DNA of 64,000 nucleotides from Alphaproteobacteria bacterium (GCA_020632875.1 JACKET010000003.1:434001-498000), one strand, 5' to 3'. Positions 9,334 to 18,291 are shown, counted from the stretch's first letter. Notes: generated from the sequence alone by a model not told the origin. Program-made: numbers and translations.

Positions 9334-10359
9334 ATGTCCGATCGCACCCGCAAGCCCGCTGCCGGAACCGACGTCCAGAAGCTCCCGGTCGCGTCCGTCG
9401 ACCCCTCGAAGGCGACGGCCCCGTCGAACAGCGCCATCCAGGACGAGCTGAAGGGCGGCAACGCCTACACCGACGCATTCGGCGACAAGGCGGGCGGCTT
9501 CCTGTACGACCTCGTCGAAGACAACGCGTCGCCCGAGAAGATCGACGGGTACGCGGCCAAGGGCCTCGGGTCGGTGGGCAGCTGGATCGGCGACAAGGCG
9601 ACCGACGCCGCGTCCCCCGAAGACAAAGAGGCCGCGGCGATGTTCAAGGCGCACATCACCGACGCCTTCAAGAAGGGGTACGGCGGGCAGCTCGCCGAGA
9701 GCGGATTCGGCGAATCCATCAGCGACTGGGCGAAAGACAGCCCCTGGACGGTCGCCGGCCTCGGCGCCGCGGGGGCCGCCGCGTACGTCCTGAGCGACCA
9801 GAAGCTCGACGACATCGACACGAAGGTGAAGCTCGGCGGCGGCACGTCGCTCCTGCTCGGCGGCGACTTCGGCAGCACGCTGCACCCCGGGATCGACGCG
9901 CTGCGCGCGGGCGCGATGTACAAGGATGGCAGCCAGGAGTTCGGGCTCAAGGGCGAGAACCGGTTCGACGCGCCCGAGTGGTCGCTCGGCGCCTGGTACA
10001 AGACCCAGGGCGACTGGGGCAAGCTCGCCGCGAACGCCGACTGGCACAAGCAGGGCGACCGCAACCTCGCCGCGGCGGGGCTGTCGTTCCAGAACGACAA
10101 GCTCGCGGCGAACCTGAAGGGCAGCTACGACAGCCTCGATGGAGGCGTGGGCGCGCTGCACGGCGACCTGCGCACGCTCGGCGAAGGCCCCAGGTGGACC
10201 GCCGGCTTCGACGCCAACACCAAGGGCCAGTGGAACGTCGAAGGCGGCGTGTCGCACAAGACCGGCGATCTCGAGTGGTTCGCGAAGGGCTTCGGTGGCC
10301 GCGGCGAAGACGGGAAGACCGATTTCGGCGCGCGCGCGGGGCTCTCGTACAGGTTCTGA
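9334..10359 (+). CDS. Hypothetical protein with barrel-like C-terminal half
   Basis: 341 residues from the ATG at 9334, which has GGGAG upstream; a GTG at 9277 would add 19 unlikely residues. The N-terminal third is Ala/Asp-rich and helical. A hydrophobic stretch 'WTVAGLGAAGAAAYVL' follows, then a half made of short amphipathic strands rich in Gly, Asp, Lys and Trp, ending in 'ARAGLSYRF'. A terminal Phe after alternating strands is typical of outer-membrane beta-barrels, but no signal peptide is seen, so membrane insertion is doubtful. Not recognised. Confidence 0.75.
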   Translation: MSDRTRKPAAGTDVQKLPVASVDPSKATAPSNSAIQDELKGGNAYTDAFGDKAGGFLYDLVEDNASPEKIDGYAAKGLGSVGSWIGDKATDAASPEDKEAAAMFKAHITDAFKKGYGGQLAESGFGESISDWAKDSPWTVAGLGAAGAAAYVLSDQKLDDIDTKVKLGGGTSLLLGGDFGSTLHPGIDALRAGAMYKDGSQEFGLKGENRFDAPEWSLGAWYKTQGDWGKLAANADWHKQGDRNLAAAGLSFQNDKLAANLKGSYDSLDGGVGALHGDLRTLGEGPRWTAGFDANTKGQWNVEGGVSHKTGDLEWFAKGFGGRGEDGKTDFGARAGLSYRF

Positions 10360-10433
10360 CGCGGTCCTCACGGCGGGTCGCTGCGGAACAGGGTACATGG
10401 CCCCGTTCGAACGCGATTCGAGGCGGAGGGCGT

Positions 10434-11939
10434 ATGCGGTGGATCTCCCTGGCACTGCTCGCAGGGTGCGGCGGCGGGCTCAGCTCGTACTCCGACCTCG
10501 AGTCCGACGCGGATACCGACGCCGACACGGATAGCGACACCGACGCCGACACCGATGCAGACGCGGACACCGACGCCGACGCGGATGCAGACGCCGACGC
10601 CGACGCGGATGCGGATGCCGATGCCGATGCCGATGCCGACGCGGATGCAGACGCCGACGCGGATGCAGACGCCGACGCAGACTCCGATGCCGACGCGGAT
10701 GCCGATGCCGACACCGACGCATGCCCCGCGCCCGACGGCGATCTCGGCAGCGCGACGGGCGTCGCCGTGGCGAGCGGGAACACCTGCGGCGCGGGCGACG
10801 ACTACTCCCCGACCTGCGGCAGCGCGGCGAACAACGTCGACTATGCGTACCGCTGGGTCGCGCCCTTCCCGGGCAACTGGCGCTTCGACCTCTCCGGCTC
10901 GACCTACGACACGGTGATGGCGCTCGAGAGCGCGTGTCCGTCGGGGGCCGAGCTGGCCTGCGACGACGACGGCGGCACGGGCAATCAGTCGACCATCGAT
11001 CGCCAGATGTTCAACGGCGAAGAGGTCGTGGTCGTGGTCTCCGGGTACAACGCCAACTGCGGCGACTACACGCTGGCCATCGATCTCGCCGACACCGACA
11101 CCGACACCGACTCCGACAGCGACGCGGATGCCGACGCCGATGCCGACTCCGACGCCGATGCCGACGCGGATGCCGATGCCGACGCGGATTCCGACACCGA
11201 CGCCGACTCCGACGCCGACACCGATCCCTGCGCCGACGACGGAAGCGAGCCCAACGACGACGCGCAGAACGCCGACCCGCTGCCGAACCCGGGCACCGGC
11301 CTCGTCGCGACGCTCGCCAGCCCCGACTGGTGGTTCTTCAGCATCCCGCCCGGCGAGCGCGGCATGGTCGACATCCAGTTCACCGACGCCGATGGCGACC
11401 TCGACCTGCGGCTGTACGACGCCAACCAGGTGCAGCTCGACACCAGCCTCACCGCGTCCGACGACGAGCACGTCGAGTGGGCCAACACCGCGCCCTTCAC
11501 GCAGTCGTACTTCGCCGAGGTCGAGGTCTACTCGAGCTCGCAGTGCAACACCTACGACATCTCGATGAACACGGGCTGCTCCGACGACACGGTCAACAAC
11601 CACTCGTTCTCGTCGGCCACCGTGCACGGCCTCGACACGCGCACCAACGGCCACGGGGTCGCCGGCACCACCCAGGACTACTTCGAGATCAACGTCCCCG
11701 GGAACTCGTATCGCCGCGTCACCGTGCACTTCGCCGACGCGCCCGGCGACATCGACATCAGCGTGTACGACGAGAACGAAGACTTCATGATCACGGTCAA
11801 CAGCTCGACCGACAACGAGGTCGTGATCCTGAACAACCCGAACAGCTCGTCGTTCACCTTCTACGTCAAGGTGTTCCTGTTCGGCGGCACGGGCTGCAAC
11901 GTCTACGACGTCGAGGTCCGCCCCTACACGCCGCCGTAG
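10434..11939 (+). CDS. Asp-rich lipoprotein with PPC-like domains
   Basis: 501 residues, with GGAGGG before the ATG. The lipoprotein signal is MRWISLALLAGC, with Cys12 as the lipidation site. A (Asp-Ala/Thr/Ser)n run of roughly 75 residues follows, then a beta-sandwich resembling bacterial pre-peptidase C-terminal domains ('YRWVAPFPGNWRFDLSGS', 'YDTVMALESACP', 'LACDDDGG'). A second Asp-rich run and a second, longer beta-rich part follow ('WWFFSIPPGERGMVDIQF', 'DLDLRLYD', 'DIDISVYDEN'). Surface or periplasmic protein whose acidic linkers may bind calcium. The same linker type recurs in the next two envelope genes. Confidence 0.85.
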   Translation: MRWISLALLAGCGGGLSSYSDLESDADTDADTDSDTDADTDADADTDADADADADADADADADADADADADADADADADADADSDADADADADTDACPAPDGDLGSATGVAVASGNTCGAGDDYSPTCGSAANNVDYAYRWVAPFPGNWRFDLSGSTYDTVMALESACPSGAELACDDDGGTGNQSTIDRQMFNGEEVVVVVSGYNANCGDYTLAIDLADTDTDTDSDSDADADADADSDADADADADADADSDTDADSDADTDPCADDGSEPNDDAQNADPLPNPGTGLVATLASPDWWFFSIPPGERGMVDIQFTDADGDLDLRLYDANQVQLDTSLTASDDEHVEWANTAPFTQSYFAEVEVYSSSQCNTYDISMNTGCSDDTVNNHSFSSATVHGLDTRTNGHGVAGTTQDYFEINVPGNSYRRVTVHFADAPGDIDISVYDENEDFMITVNSSTDNEVVILNNPNSSSFTFYVKVFLFGGTGCNVYDVEVRPYTPP

Positions 11940-11973
11940 GAGCCGCTCGCGCGCGGGCCGGCCGAATCGCCGG

Positions 11974-12507
11974 TCAGCGCCTGCGCATCAGCGCGCCGAA
12001 CCCCGGGAGCCCCGCCGCGCCGGCGTTCTCGCAGCCACAGTTGCCGCCCGTGAACACCCCGTCGGTGTCGGTATCGCTGTCGGTGTCGGCATCGCTGTCG
12101 GAGTCGGCGTCGCTGTCGGCGTCACTGTCGGTGTCGGCATCGCTGTCGGAGTCGGCATCGCTGTCGGAGTCGGTGTCGGCGTCGGTATCGCTGTCGCTGT
12201 CGGCATCGGTGTCGGCGTCGGCGGCCGTGTCGCCGGTGGAGGGCTGCGCCGTGTCGCCCGTGGGCACGGGCGGATCCGTGTCGCCCGTGTCGCCCTGGGC
12301 CGTGTCGGCCGTGCTGGGGACTGCCGCGCCCGTCTCGCCCGTGTCGCCGGTCGCCTGTACGGCCGTGTCGACCATGTCGGCCGTGTCAGCGGTGTCGCCC
12401 GGAGCCTGCGCCGTGTCGGCCTGGCCCGTGTCGCCCGTCGCCGCAACGGCGGGAGCCGCGAGGACCCCCACCAGCCATGCACCGACCGCCCAGCTCTGCA
12501 ACCGCAT
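11974..12507 (-). CDS. Small Asp/Thr-rich protein with MYXO-CTERM-like tail
   Basis: 177 residues from ATG 12507, which has GGAGG at good spacing; an in-frame ATG 18 bases upstream is less likely. The signal peptide is at about 1-23 (LVGVLAAPAVAA). The mature part is almost entirely low complexity: 'GDTAD'-type Thr-rich repeats, then (Asp-Ser/Ala/Thr)n, then 'GGNCGCENAG', a short hydrophobic stretch and 'MRRR'. The Cys, hydrophobic, Arg order is that of MYXO-CTERM sorting tails. It could be a surface linker or a remnant of a larger protein that lost its folded domain. Confidence 0.75.
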   Translation of the reverse strand: MRLQSWAVGAWLVGVLAAPAVAATGDTGQADTAQAPGDTADTADMVDTAVQATGDTGETGAAVPSTADTAQGDTGDTDPPVPTGDTAQPSTGDTAADADTDADSDSDTDADTDSDSDADSDSDADTDSDADSDADSDSDADTDSDTDTDGVFTGGNCGCENAGAAGLPGFGALMRRR

Positions 12508-12573
12508 CCGACCTCCGACCGCCACCGTAGCCGGCCACCGGGCATCCGGCAGCTGCTCCCGTTACCCGGAGCC

Positions 12574-13230
12574 ATGGCCCACCTCCCCTACCGCCCCGAA
12601 CGCCTGCCGCACGAAGAGAGCCTCGCCCGCGGAGAGGCCTTGTACGCCGAGCTCGATGCGCGTCGGTCCGTCCGGTTCTTCAGCGACGCGCCCGTCCCGC
12701 GCGCGCTCGTCGAGATCGCCATCCGCACCGCGTCGACGGCGCCATCCGGTGCGCACATGCAGCCCTGGACGTTCGTGGCCGTCTCGGACCCCGCGCTGAA
12801 GGCCCGCATCCGCGAGGCCGCCGAGCGCGAGGAGAAGGAGTCGTACGAGACGCGCATGTCCGACGAGTGGCGCGAGGCGCTCGCCCCGCTCGGCACCGAC
12901 TGGCGCAAGCCGTACCTCGAGACCGTGCCCTGGATCGTGGTCCTCTTCGCCCAGATGTGGGGCACCGCGCCCGACGGCCGCCGCGTGAAGCACTACTACG
13001 TGCCCGAGAGCTGCGGAATCGCCGCCGGGCTCTTCATCGCGTCGCTCCACCGCATGGGGCTGTCGACGCTCACACACACCCCGTCACCCATGGGCTTCCT
13101 GTCGGAGCTCCTCGAGCGTCCGGCCAACGAGAAGCCGATGATCCTGTTCCCCATCGGGTTCGCGGCCCCGGACGCCACGGTCCCGGACCTCACCCGCAAG
13201 CCCCTGGACGCGATCAGCGTCTGGCGCTGA
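12574..13230 (+). CDS. Iodotyrosine-deiodinase-like nitroreductase
   Basis: 218 residues, nitroreductase fold. 'RRSVRFFSDAPVP' and 'TAPSGAHMQPWTF' form the FMN site. E87, Y91 and K112 have exactly the spacing (4 and 21) of the human iodotyrosine deiodinase residues E157, Y161 and K182 that grip the zwitterion of halotyrosine. The end also fits this subgroup ('RPANEKPMILFPIGF', 'TVPDLTRKPLD'). The known reaction of the family is reductive dehalogenation of iodo- or bromotyrosine; bacterial homologues exist. Its stop lies inside the 3' end of the convergent protease gene (17-base overlap). Confidence 0.9.
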   Translation: MAHLPYRPERLPHEESLARGEALYAELDARRSVRFFSDAPVPRALVEIAIRTASTAPSGAHMQPWTFVAVSDPALKARIREAAEREEKESYETRMSDEWREALAPLGTDWRKPYLETVPWIVVLFAQMWGTAPDGRRVKHYYVPESCGIAAGLFIASLHRMGLSTLTHTPSPMGFLSELLERPANEKPMILFPIGFAAPDATVPDLTRKPLDAISVWR

Positions 13231-16126
13231 CCCGGCGGCGGGCGAGCAGGCCCGCGAGGCCGAGCACGAACAGCCCCGAGCCGGGCGCCGGCGTCGCGCA
13301 GCCGCACTTCTTGCCGTCGTCGTCGTCGGTATCGGTGTCGGGCGGCGCATCGGAGTCGGTGTCGGCGTCGGTATCCGCGTCGGTGTCGCTGTCGGCATCC
13401 GTGTCGGCGTCGCTGTCGGAGTCGGCGTCGCTGTCGGCGTCGCTGTCCGTATCGGTGTCGCTGTCGGAGTCGGTGTCGGTGTCGGTGTCGGCCACCCCGG
13501 TGTCGTTCGTGTCGGGAGGCGGCACCGCGCCCGTGTCGGCACCGCCCGTCTCGGCGCCGGTGTCCGAGTCCGTGTCGGAGTCGGTGTCCGAATCGCTGTC
13601 CGCGTCGGTGTCGGAGTCGGTGTCGGAGTCGGTGTCCGAATCGCTGTCGGCGTCGGTATCGCTGTCGGTATCGGCGTCGGTGTCCGAGTCGGCGTCGCTG
13701 TCGGAGTCCGAGTCGGCGTCGCTGTCGGTGTCGGCATCCGTGTCGCTGTCGGTGTCGGCATCCGTGTCGCTGTCGGCGTCGGCATCGGTGTCGGAATCGG
13801 CGTCGGTGTCGCTGTCGGCGTCCGCATCCGCGTCGGCATCGGTGTCGGCGTCGGCGTCGGTGTCGGAGTCGGCATCGGCGTCGGTGTCGGCGTCGCCTCC
13901 GCCGCCCTGCGTCTGGATCTGCACGTCGTCGATGTACAGCCACTGGCCGTAGCCGCTGACGTTCGCGAACACGACCTGGATCGAGCTGCCCGCGTAGGCC
14001 GACACGTCGATGGTCTGGGTCTCCCAGTCGTTCGGGCCGGGCACGAACGTGCCGGCGAGGTCGGGGGCGGTCGCGAGGGCCGTGCCCTCCTCGTCGAACA
14101 GGACGTCGAAGGTGTTCAGGCAGTCGTCGGACACCGCCACGATGAGGCGGTCGAAGAACTGCCCGCTGTAGCGCGCGTAGGCGAGCTCGAACGTCAGCTC
14201 GGTCGTGCCGGCCGGGATGTCGACGAACTCGGTGACGAGCCAGTCCTCCTCGCCCGAGAAGTTCGTGTCGAGGTTGTTGATCGCGACGCTGGACGTGCCA
14301 CTGGCGGCCGCCACGCTCGTCTTCTCCCACGTCTCGACCTGGTCGAAGTCGAAGAGCAGCCACCGGTTCGGCAGGAACGCGCCCTCGAAGCCCTGGTCGA
14401 GCGGGAACGTGGGCGTGTCGTCGATGACCTCGAGCGTGATGGTGGAGCTGTCGTTGCCGGGATTCGTGTCGGCGGTGCCGTTCGGGTTCTGCGAGCGGAC
14501 CTGGAGGTCGTGGGTGCCGACGGGGAGCGTGGCCGTGAACGCGACGGTGTCGCTGCCCTGGCTCGGGAGCGAGCCGGTCCAGGAGGTGCCGGGCTGGTAC
14601 GCGCCGTTGTCTACACGCCAGCGGATGTTCGCGCTGGTGAGCGTGTTGGAGCCGCGGTTCGTGAGCTGCGCCGACACGTCGACCTGCGGGCACACGATCT
14701 CGCCGTCGAGCGGTGCGAGGATGGCGGCGATCGAGGCGTCGTCCGGACCGGTCGGAGCGTTCGGGTCGAACCCGTCGATGCCCGTGCCGCTGATGCCGCC
14801 GGGATCGAGCCAGTCCTCGAGGCGGGTGGCCGCATTGTTCCCGGCGTCCCAGCTCATCGAGAGCTTGCCGTAGTAGTCCGTCACGTTGCAGCCGAACTCG
14901 CCGCCGTGGAGCTGCCCGATGATGCGGTGCGAGGTCTGGTCGAACAGCGGCGAGCCCGAGCTGCCGCCTTCGGTCGTGCCGTCGTCCCAGTCGTTGATGC
15001 GCCAGTGCGAGTTCGTGCCCGTTCCGTAGCTCACGCTCGTCAGCGGGCTGTTCTCGATGCTGATCTTCTTGATGTCGCCGCTCGGATGGTGGATGCCGAC
15101 AGCGGACTGCGGGGTGGAGCCGGAGTGGTCCCAGCCCGCGAAGTACGCGTCGTACGAGGCGGGTACCGCGTCGTCGAGGAGCAGCAGCGCGAAGTCGGAC
15201 TGCGGGCGCGTGGCGACCACCTGCCCACCGACCAGGGAGTTGAACGGGCCCGGCAGCGTCGCGGGATTCGAGCAGGTCGGCGCTTCGAAGTCGAATCGGA
15301 AGACCCAGTTCGACTCCTGCCCCGTGAGGCAGTGGTTGGCCGTGAGGAAGTACGGCAGGCCCGGCGTCTGCGTGTTGTTCACGAGCGCGCCGGTGCACCA
15401 GCCGTCGCCGTTCACGAGCGTCATCAGCACCGCGTGCTTCTCGGTCTGCCAGGGCGCGCCTTCGGGGCAGTTGATGTTGTTGTTGCAGGTGAACGAGTCG
15501 TTGAGGGCCTTGTCGCCGGCCTCCCACGGGGCCTGGCGGTAGCCGTGGGTGAGCGTGGAGAGGTGGATGTCGCCCCGGAACGCGGCGTCCGCTGGCTCGA
15601 GGTACTCGAGCACGACCTCGTCGCCGGGGACGAGATCCGTGGCGAACGTGCCGGACCGACGGACGTTCTCGATGCCGAAGGCGCCCAGCACGTACTGCCC
15701 GTCGGGCGTGCGGACCCAGAGCTGCGCGCCCTCGGGCACGTCGTAGCGGTCGAAGATCAGGTTGATCGACACCGCGCCGGGCGAGCGGATCGCCTGGCGC
15801 CACACCCAGTCGCCGTTCGGCAGCACCGACCACTCGCCGCTGTTCTGGAGGTCGAAGTCGACGTCGCGCTTCGCACCGAAGCGGTACGGCCCCTGCTTCC
15901 CGGCGTTCCGCGCGTCTTCGTCGAGCCACGGCTGCAGATCGAGCAGAGGGAGGCGGTGACGCGGCGCCGACGCGAGCCGGTTCGCGTCGACGAGGCCGGG
16001 CGGCGTGCCCCCCGCAGACACCTGCGCAAGAGCGGCGCCGGGGGCGAACGAGGCGCACAGAACGGCCCACAGCGCGGCCCTGCGGAGGTTGGAACGGCGG
16101 TGCGGGTACGGAGTCGAGAGTCGCAT
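13214..16126 (-). CDS. Secreted trypsin-like protease with MYXO-CTERM-like tail
   Basis: 970 residues from ATG 16126; a GTG six bases upstream is possible. The signal peptide is at about 1-34. A lysyl-endopeptidase-like serine protease domain carries His in 'FLTANHC', Asp in 'SDFALLLLDD' and Ser in 'GGSSGSPLF'. A CARDB-like beta domain (about 440-555) and a jelly-roll-like domain ending 'YIDDVQIQTQ' follow. An Asp-X linker of roughly 190 residues comes next, then 'KKCGCATPAPGSG', a membrane stretch and 'RRRVSARR'. Exported and probably surface-anchored or sorted. It is transcribed divergently from the permease, with 69 bases between. Confidence 0.92.
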   Translation of the reverse strand: MRLSTPYPHRRSNLRRAALWAVLCASFAPGAALAQVSAGGTPPGLVDANRLASAPRHRLPLLDLQPWLDEDARNAGKQGPYRFGAKRDVDFDLQNSGEWSVLPNGDWVWRQAIRSPGAVSINLIFDRYDVPEGAQLWVRTPDGQYVLGAFGIENVRRSGTFATDLVPGDEVVLEYLEPADAAFRGDIHLSTLTHGYRQAPWEAGDKALNDSFTCNNNINCPEGAPWQTEKHAVLMTLVNGDGWCTGALVNNTQTPGLPYFLTANHCLTGQESNWVFRFDFEAPTCSNPATLPGPFNSLVGGQVVATRPQSDFALLLLDDAVPASYDAYFAGWDHSGSTPQSAVGIHHPSGDIKKISIENSPLTSVSYGTGTNSHWRINDWDDGTTEGGSSGSPLFDQTSHRIIGQLHGGEFGCNVTDYYGKLSMSWDAGNNAATRLEDWLDPGGISGTGIDGFDPNAPTGPDDASIAAILAPLDGEIVCPQVDVSAQLTNRGSNTLTSANIRWRVDNGAYQPGTSWTGSLPSQGSDTVAFTATLPVGTHDLQVRSQNPNGTADTNPGNDSSTITLEVIDDTPTFPLDQGFEGAFLPNRWLLFDFDQVETWEKTSVAAASGTSSVAINNLDTNFSGEEDWLVTEFVDIPAGTTELTFELAYARYSGQFFDRLIVAVSDDCLNTFDVLFDEEGTALATAPDLAGTFVPGPNDWETQTIDVSAYAGSSIQVVFANVSGYGQWLYIDDVQIQTQGGGGDADTDADADSDTDADADTDADADADADSDTDADSDTDADADSDTDADTDSDTDADTDSDADSDSDSDADSDTDADTDSDTDADSDSDTDSDTDSDTDADSDSDTDSDTDSDTGAETGGADTGAVPPPDTNDTGVADTDTDTDSDSDTDTDSDADSDADSDSDADTDADSDTDADTDADTDSDAPPDTDTDDDDGKKCGCATPAPGSGLFVLGLAGLLARRRVSARR

Positions 16127-16195
16127 GATCACCCCTGGGGGCGTCAGCTTACCGACCCGGGGCGCCACTGGATACAGCGCGTCACCGGAGGTCGC

Positions 16196-17437
16196 GTGAA
16201 CGGACAGCTCCAGCGTACCGTCGGGCTGGGCGGGGCCGTGCTGCTCGGCCTCGGGAGCATCGTGGGCACGGGCGTCTTCGTGAGCCTCGCCATCGGAGCC
16301 GGCGCCACCGGGCCGTCGGTCGTGCTCGCCCTCGGACTGGCCGGGATCCTCGCCGGGCTCAACGGGATGTCGAGCGCCCAGCTGGCCGCCGCGTGGCCGG
16401 TCAGCGGAGGGACGTACGAGTACGGGTACCGCGCGCTCGGCCCCTTCGCGGGCTTCACGGCCGGCTGGATGTTCCTCGCCGCGAAGAGCGCGAGCGCCGC
16501 GACCGCCGCGCTGGGCCTGGCGGGCTATGCGGCGCGCGTCCTCGGCCTGCCCGATGCGGTGCGCACGCCCCTGGCCTTCGTCTCGGTGTGCGCCGTGACC
16601 GGGCTCGTCGTGCTCGGCATGCGGCGCTCGAACGCCGTGAACACCGTGCTCGTGGGCTTCACGCTGCTCGTGCTCGCCGCACTGGCCATCGCGGGGGCGC
16701 CGCACGTCGACCCCGCGCGGCTCACGCCGTTCTTCGGGGGCGGCTCGCTCGGCTTCCTCGAGGCGACCGCGCTGATGTTCGTCGCGTACACGGGCTACGG
16801 CCGCATCGCGACCCTCGGCGAGGAGGTCGTCGACCCCCGGCGCACCATCCCCCGCGCCATCTGGGCCACGTTGTTCGTGGTCGTGGTCCTGTACGTCGGC
16901 GTGGGCGCCGTGGCGGTCGGGGTCCTCGGGGCCCCGGCCTTCGCGGGCGGAGGCCCGGCACCCCTCGAGCCCCTCGCGGCCGAGGTGGGAGGGCCGGCCC
17001 TGCGCTGGGCCGTCACGCTCGCCGCCGGGACCGCGATGGCCGGCGTGCTGCTGAACCTCGTGCTCGGCCTGTCGCGGGTGCTGCTCGCGATGGCGCGCCG
17101 CGGCGACATGCCGGCGCGCTTCGCCGTGCTCGATGCGGCCGGCACGACGCCCGTTCCCGCCGTGCTCGGTGTGGGCGCCCTGATCGCCCTGCTCACGCTG
17201 ATCGGCGACGTGAAGGCGACCTGGAGCTTCAGTGCGTTCACGGTCCTCGTGTACTACGCGCTGACGAACCTGTGCGCGACGCGCCTCGAGGGCGCGGATC
17301 GCCTGTACCCACGGGCCTTCGCGTGGGCTGGATTCGCCGCGTGCCTCGGGCTCGCGTTCTGGGTCGAGCCCGCCGCGTGGGGGGCCGGGCTCGCCCTGCT
17401 GGCGGCCGGCCACGCCCTGCGCGCGGTGTCGAAGTGA
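16196..17437 (+). CDS. APC-family amino-acid permease
   Basis: 413 residues from GTG 16196 (CCGGAGGTCGC upstream). About twelve membrane helices. The family hallmark is early ('LGSIVGTGVFVS', helix 1) and 'AWPVSGGTYEYGYRALG' in helix 2-3. The 'YTGYGRIATLGEEVVDPRRT' region matches the conserved helix 6-7 part of amino acid-polyamine-organocation permeases. Substrate unknown. Its stop is immediately followed by the 3' end of the tRNA-like element on the other strand. Confidence 0.9.
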   Translation: MNGQLQRTVGLGGAVLLGLGSIVGTGVFVSLAIGAGATGPSVVLALGLAGILAGLNGMSSAQLAAAWPVSGGTYEYGYRALGPFAGFTAGWMFLAAKSASAATAALGLAGYAARVLGLPDAVRTPLAFVSVCAVTGLVVLGMRRSNAVNTVLVGFTLLVLAALAIAGAPHVDPARLTPFFGGGSLGFLEATALMFVAYTGYGRIATLGEEVVDPRRTIPRAIWATLFVVVVLYVGVGAVAVGVLGAPAFAGGGPAPLEPLAAEVGGPALRWAVTLAAGTAMAGVLLNLVLGLSRVLLAMARRGDMPARFAVLDAAGTTPVPAVLGVGALIALLTLIGDVKATWSFSAFTVLVYYALTNLCATRLEGADRLYPRAFAWAGFAACLGLAFWVEPAAWGAGLALLAAGHALRAVSK

Positions 17438-17650
17438 TGCAGGAGACGGGGCTCGAACCCGCATAGCGAGGATGACCCAGGCATTACCCCGGGTGTTCCG
17501 TCCCCTTGGAAACGCGCTTCCCTACTCGGCCTCCCGGCGGTTTCGGTGCATCCGCAACCATGCGGGTCGGGACTCTGACGCCTCGCCCCCTCTCGGGGCA
17601 CCCTCAGCCAATCGTTTTCGGTGTGCCTTAGTCCATTAGGCGACTCCTGC
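17438..17650 (-). tRNA. tRNA-like element with about 140 extra bases
   Basis: Minus strand, 213 bases. The 5' GCAGGAG (17650-17644) pairs perfectly with CTCCTGC (17445-17439), followed by A73 and no encoded CCA. A canonical D-arm lies at 17641-17625 (GCCT-AATGGACTA-AGGC, with A14, G18G19 and A21), and a canonical T-arm at 17462-17446 (GCGGG-TTCGAGC-CCCGT). Between the D- and T-arms are 162 bases instead of roughly 23-40. I cannot place a standard anticodon arm in them, though several small hairpins exist (CCCCGAGAGGGG, CCGCATGGTTGCGG). It could be an intron-containing or interrupted tRNA, a decayed tRNA, or another RNA with tRNA-like ends. Confidence 0.45.
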
Positions 17651-17814
17651 TCACCCGGGACATCTGCGAGCCCCATGCCACGTCGACCACGAGGGACCCG
17701 CTCCGTCTGTACACCGCATTCCACGCCGACGATCCCGACGAGGGACCACGCGACGACGCCCCGACACGGCAGCGTTCACGCGCCAGACGTCTCGTCGCCT
17801 ATCCAGGCATATCG

Positions 17815-18291
17815 TCAAGCCGCGAGCGCTTCCTCCAGCCGCTCGACGACCCCCGCGTCTGCCACCGCGGAGAGCTCGGACTGCAGCAGCTCGCGCGCCC
17901 GCTCGAACATCGTGCGCTCGCCGAACGACAGGGTCTTCTCCTGACGCACCGAGGCGAGCTCGCCGACGAGCTGCGCGAGCTGCATCGGGTCGTTGCTCAT
18001 CAGCTGCTCGCGGTAGCGCCGCTGGCGCCGGTTCCAGTTGAGCCGCGTGGCCGGAGGCACCGTGTCGCGGACGGCGGCGAGCACGGCCTCGACGGCGTCG
18101 GGCCCGATGGGGGGACGCAGCCCCTCGGCCCCGGCCCGCGCGACCGGAACCCACATCTGCATGCCGTTCGCCTCGAGCACGATCCTGTACATCTCGACCG
18201 AGTCACCGCCCAGTTCGACACCCTGGACGTCCTCGATGTGCCCCACACCACAACCCGGCGCCACCACCACATCTCCCGCAGAAAAACCCAA
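17815..18291 (-). CDS. carD: CarD/CdnL-family transcription factor
   Basis: 158 residues from a TTG start preceded by GGGAGGGTGAT. The N-terminal CarD/RID domain (about 1-60) starts 'GFSAGDVVVAPGCGVGHIED' and binds the RNA polymerase beta subunit in known members. The C-terminal helical domain has the conserved 'NWNRRQRRYREQL' and 'LSFGERTMFERARELL', used for DNA contact near the -10 element. The length equals that of CdnL-type stand-alone proteins, which activate rRNA and other housekeeping promoters. Both CarD and CdnL occur in myxobacteria, so the exact paralogue is not decided. Confidence 0.92.
   Translation of the reverse strand: MGFSAGDVVVAPGCGVGHIEDVQGVELGGDSVEMYRIVLEANGMQMWVPVARAGAEGLRPPIGPDAVEAVLAAVRDTVPPATRLNWNRRQRRYREQLMSNDPMQLAQLVGELASVRQEKTLSFGERTMFERARELLQSELSAVADAGVVERLEEALAA

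Noticed and set aside
10368..11729. Long minus-strand frame (GVGVGIRVG repeats) opposite the Asp-rich lipoprotein
   Set aside because: It is the complement of the Asp-X coding repeats. The plus strand has a signal peptide, lipobox and folded domains; the minus strand has none.
16127..17464. Upstream in-frame extension of the serine protease
   Set aside because: It would remove the signal peptide from the N-terminus and lies antisense to a well-formed APC permease.
17463..17624. Group I intron inside the tRNA-like element
   Set aside because: The excess of about 140 bases is too short, and I could not find the paired P, Q, R and S core elements.
17438..17650. tmRNA
   Set aside because: It has a full D-arm and is too short. 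No tag reading frame ending in Ala-Ala-stop is seen, and the typical 5' end is missing.
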